This document shows positions 49,880 to 51,709 of a DNA stretch of 51,709 nucleotides, one piece after another; position 1 is the stretch's first letter, and every line of letters starts with the position of its first letter. Below the pieces are notes generated by a model. The model ran no database searches, had not been told where the DNA came from, and was given only the letters and a program-made list of their open reading frames with translations. Position numbers and translations under genes: made by a program. Source of the stretch: JAQVEM01 sp964595565 (GTDB lineage: Bacteria; Actinomycetota; Humimicrobiia; Humimicrobiales; Humimicrobiaceae); NCBI GenBank assembly GCA_964595565.1, contig CAZQQX010000010.1, positions 1 to 51,709 on the forward strand. Direction: 5' to 3'.

Positions 49880-51295
49880 TTATTTTGAATCCGGAGTCCA
49901 GATTTTCTCATCTTTCTCCTCATCCTGTTTTTTATTTTTATCAGGTGTCCATATTTTTCTTTTATCTTTTACATTTTCATTTTCTACTACCCGGGCACTG
50001 TTTACAAGCAAATCTATTATCTTCCTTCTCCTTAAAGTTCTTATAAGAGTATCTTTTCCTTCATCACTCCCCAGAAATTCTTTTATCTTATCAATATCCT
50101 CTTTTTTATTATAACTTTTTATTATATTATCTTCCTCTTTATTTATCTCATCCCCGGTTGGCTCTATACTCTTCTTTTCTGCCTTTTCCAGTGCCTTAAA
50201 GATTAAATATTCTTTTATCTCCAGAACTGCCCTCTGCTTTATTTCCTGTTTTAACTTATCTTCCGTAATATTAGCCGCTTTGAGATAAACCTCCGTGGTT
50301 ATATTCTGCTCTTTTAATTTTTCATTTATTTCGTCGTCAATCTGTTTTTCTCTTCTCGAAATCATTTTATCAGGAATTTTTGTTTTTATGTTTTCTGTTA
50401 AATATTTCAGGACTTCTCCTATTATTCTTTCTTTTCTAAAATTTTTCTTCTGTTCAATTAATCTTTCCCTCACCTTGCCTTTAAAATCATCTGCTCCGCT
50501 GTAATCTCCGAGTTCTTTTAGAAAATCCTCATTCAGCTCGGGCAATACTTTACTCTTTATCTCTTTTACTGAAATATTAAAATCTGCCTTCTTTCCCACA
50601 AGCTCTCTATTCTTTATATCTTCGGATAATGTAAGGGTTACCTTCTTACTCTCACCTTTTTTCATTCCAACAAGTGCGTTTTCAAAGTCTGCAAATAAAG
50701 TATTTGAGCCCACCTCTATAAGGTAATCTTCGGCGTCTCCGCCTTCAAATTCTTTACCTTCAATTGTTCCGCTGAAATCTATGGTGACATAATCTCCTTT
50801 TTCCACCGGTTTACCTTCTTCAACCGGTTCCAGTGAGGCATAATTATTCCTTATATTATCTATCTGCCGTTCCACCTCCTCATCGGACACGTCAGTAGAA
50901 TAGCCGGTAACTTTTATACCCCTGTATGCGGGAAGCTCTATTTCAGGTTCCAGCTCAAGCTCCACTTCAAACTCCAGGGGTAAATTTTCCTCAAGTCGGG
51001 TGATTCTTATCTTTGGATAATCCAGTGGATTTAAATTGGATTCAGTAATTATATCCGGATATAATTCGGAGATAGAAAGACTGGCCGCTTCATTTAGCAC
51101 ATATTGCCTGCCAAAATTTGCATCTATCACCTGATAGGGTATCTTTCCTTTTCTAAAACCGGGGATATTTGCCTTTTCGGACACATTTTTATATGCTTTT
51201 CCAATATGTTTTTTTAAATAACTATTTGATATCTCTATATCTAATTTAATCCTGTTTAAGTCAATTTTTTTCTTGCTTTTTATCTTATAACTCAA
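49880..51295 (-). CDS. tig: Trigger factor chaperone with duplicated tail motif
   Basis: Trigger factor is the ribosome-bound chaperone and peptidyl-prolyl isomerase. The ribosome-binding N-domain has I-P-G-F-R-K-G-K-I-P, the G-F-R-K-G ribosome-docking signature. The FKBP-like PPIase domain (about 160-245) opens V-E-K-G-D-Y-V-T-I-D-F-S-G. The long helical C-domain follows. The protein has 471 residues and ends with a very charged tail carrying two copies of K-I-W-T-P-D separated by 14 residues; I do not know this tail from typical trigger factors. It starts at TTG 51295, with GGAGGGAG ending 5 nt upstream. tRNA genes lie upstream on the same strand. Confidence 0.96.
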   Translation of the reverse strand: MSYKIKSKKKIDLNRIKLDIEISNSYLKKHIGKAYKNVSEKANIPGFRKGKIPYQVIDANFGRQYVLNEAASLSISELYPDIITESNLNPLDYPKIRITRLEENLPLEFEVELELEPEIELPAYRGIKVTGYSTDVSDEEVERQIDNIRNNYASLEPVEEGKPVEKGDYVTIDFSGTIEGKEFEGGDAEDYLIEVGSNTLFADFENALVGMKKGESKKVTLTLSEDIKNRELVGKKADFNISVKEIKSKVLPELNEDFLKELGDYSGADDFKGKVRERLIEQKKNFRKERIIGEVLKYLTENIKTKIPDKMISRREKQIDDEINEKLKEQNITTEVYLKAANITEDKLKQEIKQRAVLEIKEYLIFKALEKAEKKSIEPTGDEINKEEDNIIKSYNKKEDIDKIKEFLGSDEGKDTLIRTLRRRKIIDLLVNSARVVENENVKDKRKIWTPDKNKKQDEEKDEKIWTPDSK

Positions 51296-51400
51296 AAAAA
51301 CTCCCTCCTAAAAATTTAGTAGATTTTTCTGTTGCCGCATTAAGACACATATTATAATGGAAAATAAATAAAATACAAACCTGTGGGGATACACAAAAAA

Positions 51401-51566
51401 TCTGGTGCGAGAGAGGGGTCTTGGTCTTTCGTCTCGCTTTGCTCGCTGCAGAGCCGCAGACTCCCTCGTCTCAGACTCAGTCCGTCTTTTCAAGTCCCGA
51501 AAACATGCATCCAGCATGTTTTCCTGCCGGAAGCTTTAAATTCAACTCCAAAATTTGTATCTTTTC
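51401..51566 (-). repeat. GC-rich tRNA-tail element bounded by a copy of the tRNA-Leu 3' end
   Basis: The 18 bp at 51401-51418 exactly repeat 51565-51582, the 3' terminal acceptor/T-arm sequence of tRNA-Leu including the encoded CCA, and the similarity continues with mismatches for another 6-8 bp. Between the two copies (unit about 164 bp) the DNA is much richer in G and C than its surroundings. It holds a perfect 10 bp hairpin (GAAAACATGC, 5 nt loop, GCATGTTTTC; about 51509-51533) and several short palindromes (CTGC...GCAG, GTCTGAGAC). This looks like an att-type duplication or a small mobile tRNA-linked repeat. It has no coding potential. Confidence 0.65.
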
Positions 51567-51653
51567 TGGTGCGAGAGAGGGGACTTGAACCCCTACAGGT
51601 GTTACCCCACTAGATCCTAAGTCTAGCGCGTCTGCCAATTCCGCCACTCTCGC
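51567..51653 (-). tRNA. tRNA-Leu, anticodon UAG
   Basis: The acceptor stem GCGAGAG (51653-51647) pairs with CTCTCGC (51577-51571). The discriminator is A and CCA is encoded (51569-51567). The anticodon stem CTAGA/TCTAG encloses the loop CTTAGGA with anticodon TAG at 51617-51619, reading CUA codons. A long variable arm and the T-arm with TTCAAGT are present, as expected for a class II tRNA-Leu. It is 5 bp downstream of tRNA-Lys, so they are probably co-transcribed. Confidence 0.97.
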
Positions 51654-51658
51654 AAAAA

Positions 51659-51709
51659 TGGTGAGCCGTACAGGGATCGAACCTGTGACACCCTGATTAA
51701 GAGTCAGGT
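51659..51709 (-). tRNA. tRNA-Lys, anticodon CUU (5' end beyond the window)
   Basis: The 3' two-thirds of the gene is visible. CCA is encoded at 51661-51659, followed inward by discriminator A, the acceptor strand ACGGCTC and a T-arm with TTCGATC. The anticodon stem CCTGA/TCAGG encloses the loop CTCTTAA, with anticodon CTT at 51699-51701. The D-arm and the 5' acceptor strand lie outside the window. Confidence 0.93.

Noticed and set aside
51308..51613. Small frames over the tRNA-Leu gene and its tail (both strands)
   Set aside because: The plus-strand one contains the R-G-L-E-P-L string produced whenever a tRNA gene is translated in reverse; both are artefacts of the tRNA and the GC-rich element.
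1..51709. CRISPR array, prophage or complete insertion sequence
   Set aside because: I saw no regularly spaced repeats, no cas, integrase or transposase genes, and no phage structural genes in the window.

Overview
This 51.7 kb window is an AT-rich bacterial chromosome segment, almost entirely coding and mostly on the minus strand. It holds one long housekeeping synteny block. Read in the minus direction from the right edge it runs: tRNA-Lys, tRNA-Leu, tig, clpP, clpX, valS, folC, a zinc-ribbon membrane protein, ndk, a DUF4321 protein, maf, mreB, mreC, mreD, mrdA (PBP2), rodA, a TIGR03960-type radical SAM protein, its TIGR03936/DUF2344 partner, rng, rplU, rpmA, obg, proB, proA, nadD, yqeK, an LCP-family protein, rsfS, leuS, comEA, comEC, an MFS transporter, holA, murJ, lepA. 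The order rng-rplU-rpmA-obg-proB-proA-nadD-rsfS-leuS-comEA-comEC-holA-rpsT-lepA next to valS-folC-ndk-mreBCD-mrdA-rodA is the actinobacterial arrangement as I know it, yet the sequence is AT-rich. Together with an adjacent folD-fhs pair, this suggests a deep, low-GC, anaerobic actinobacterial-type lineage, for example the candidate class Humimicrobiia/OPB41. That assignment is inference from gene order and composition; no 16S gene is present.

Layout: positions 1-3500 are accessory, with a solute-binding lipoprotein preceded by a possible structured RNA, and a BlaI-type repressor followed by an M56 peptidase. Positions 3600-6290 carry the one-carbon genes folD and fhs. A small lipoprotein sits at 6640-7170. 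From 7305 to 26640 runs the lepA-to-obg part of the block, interrupted by plus-strand rpsT and a PfpI/DJ-1 family gene. Positions 26730-30190 are an island of two tandem zinc dehydrogenases and a divergent pair of half-size ChrA proteins, splitting obg from rpmA-rplU. A divergent YchF-type ATPase lies at 31033 on the plus strand. From 32177 to 51295 lie rng, cell-shape/elongasome, nucleotide, aminoacylation and proteolysis genes. The right edge carries two tRNA genes and a GC-rich element bounded by a second copy of the tRNA-Leu 3' end.

The genes cover translation (lepA, leuS, valS, rplU, rpmA, rpsT, obg, rsfS, ychF, tRNAs), cell wall and shape (murJ, mreBCD, mrdA, rodA, LCP), protein quality control (tig, clpP, clpX), DNA replication/uptake (holA, comEA, comEC), proline and NAD synthesis, and folate one-carbon metabolism. 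The most notable observations are: apparent AUU or AUA start codons, each correctly spaced from a Shine-Dalgarno sequence, in rplU, folD and possibly clpX; the tRNA-Leu tail duplication; an LCP protein lacking the usual catalytic arginines; an RNase G with a C-terminal TRAM-like domain; and a trigger factor with a duplicated tryptophan-containing tail motif. I found no CRISPR array, complete insertion sequence, prophage or rRNA gene.
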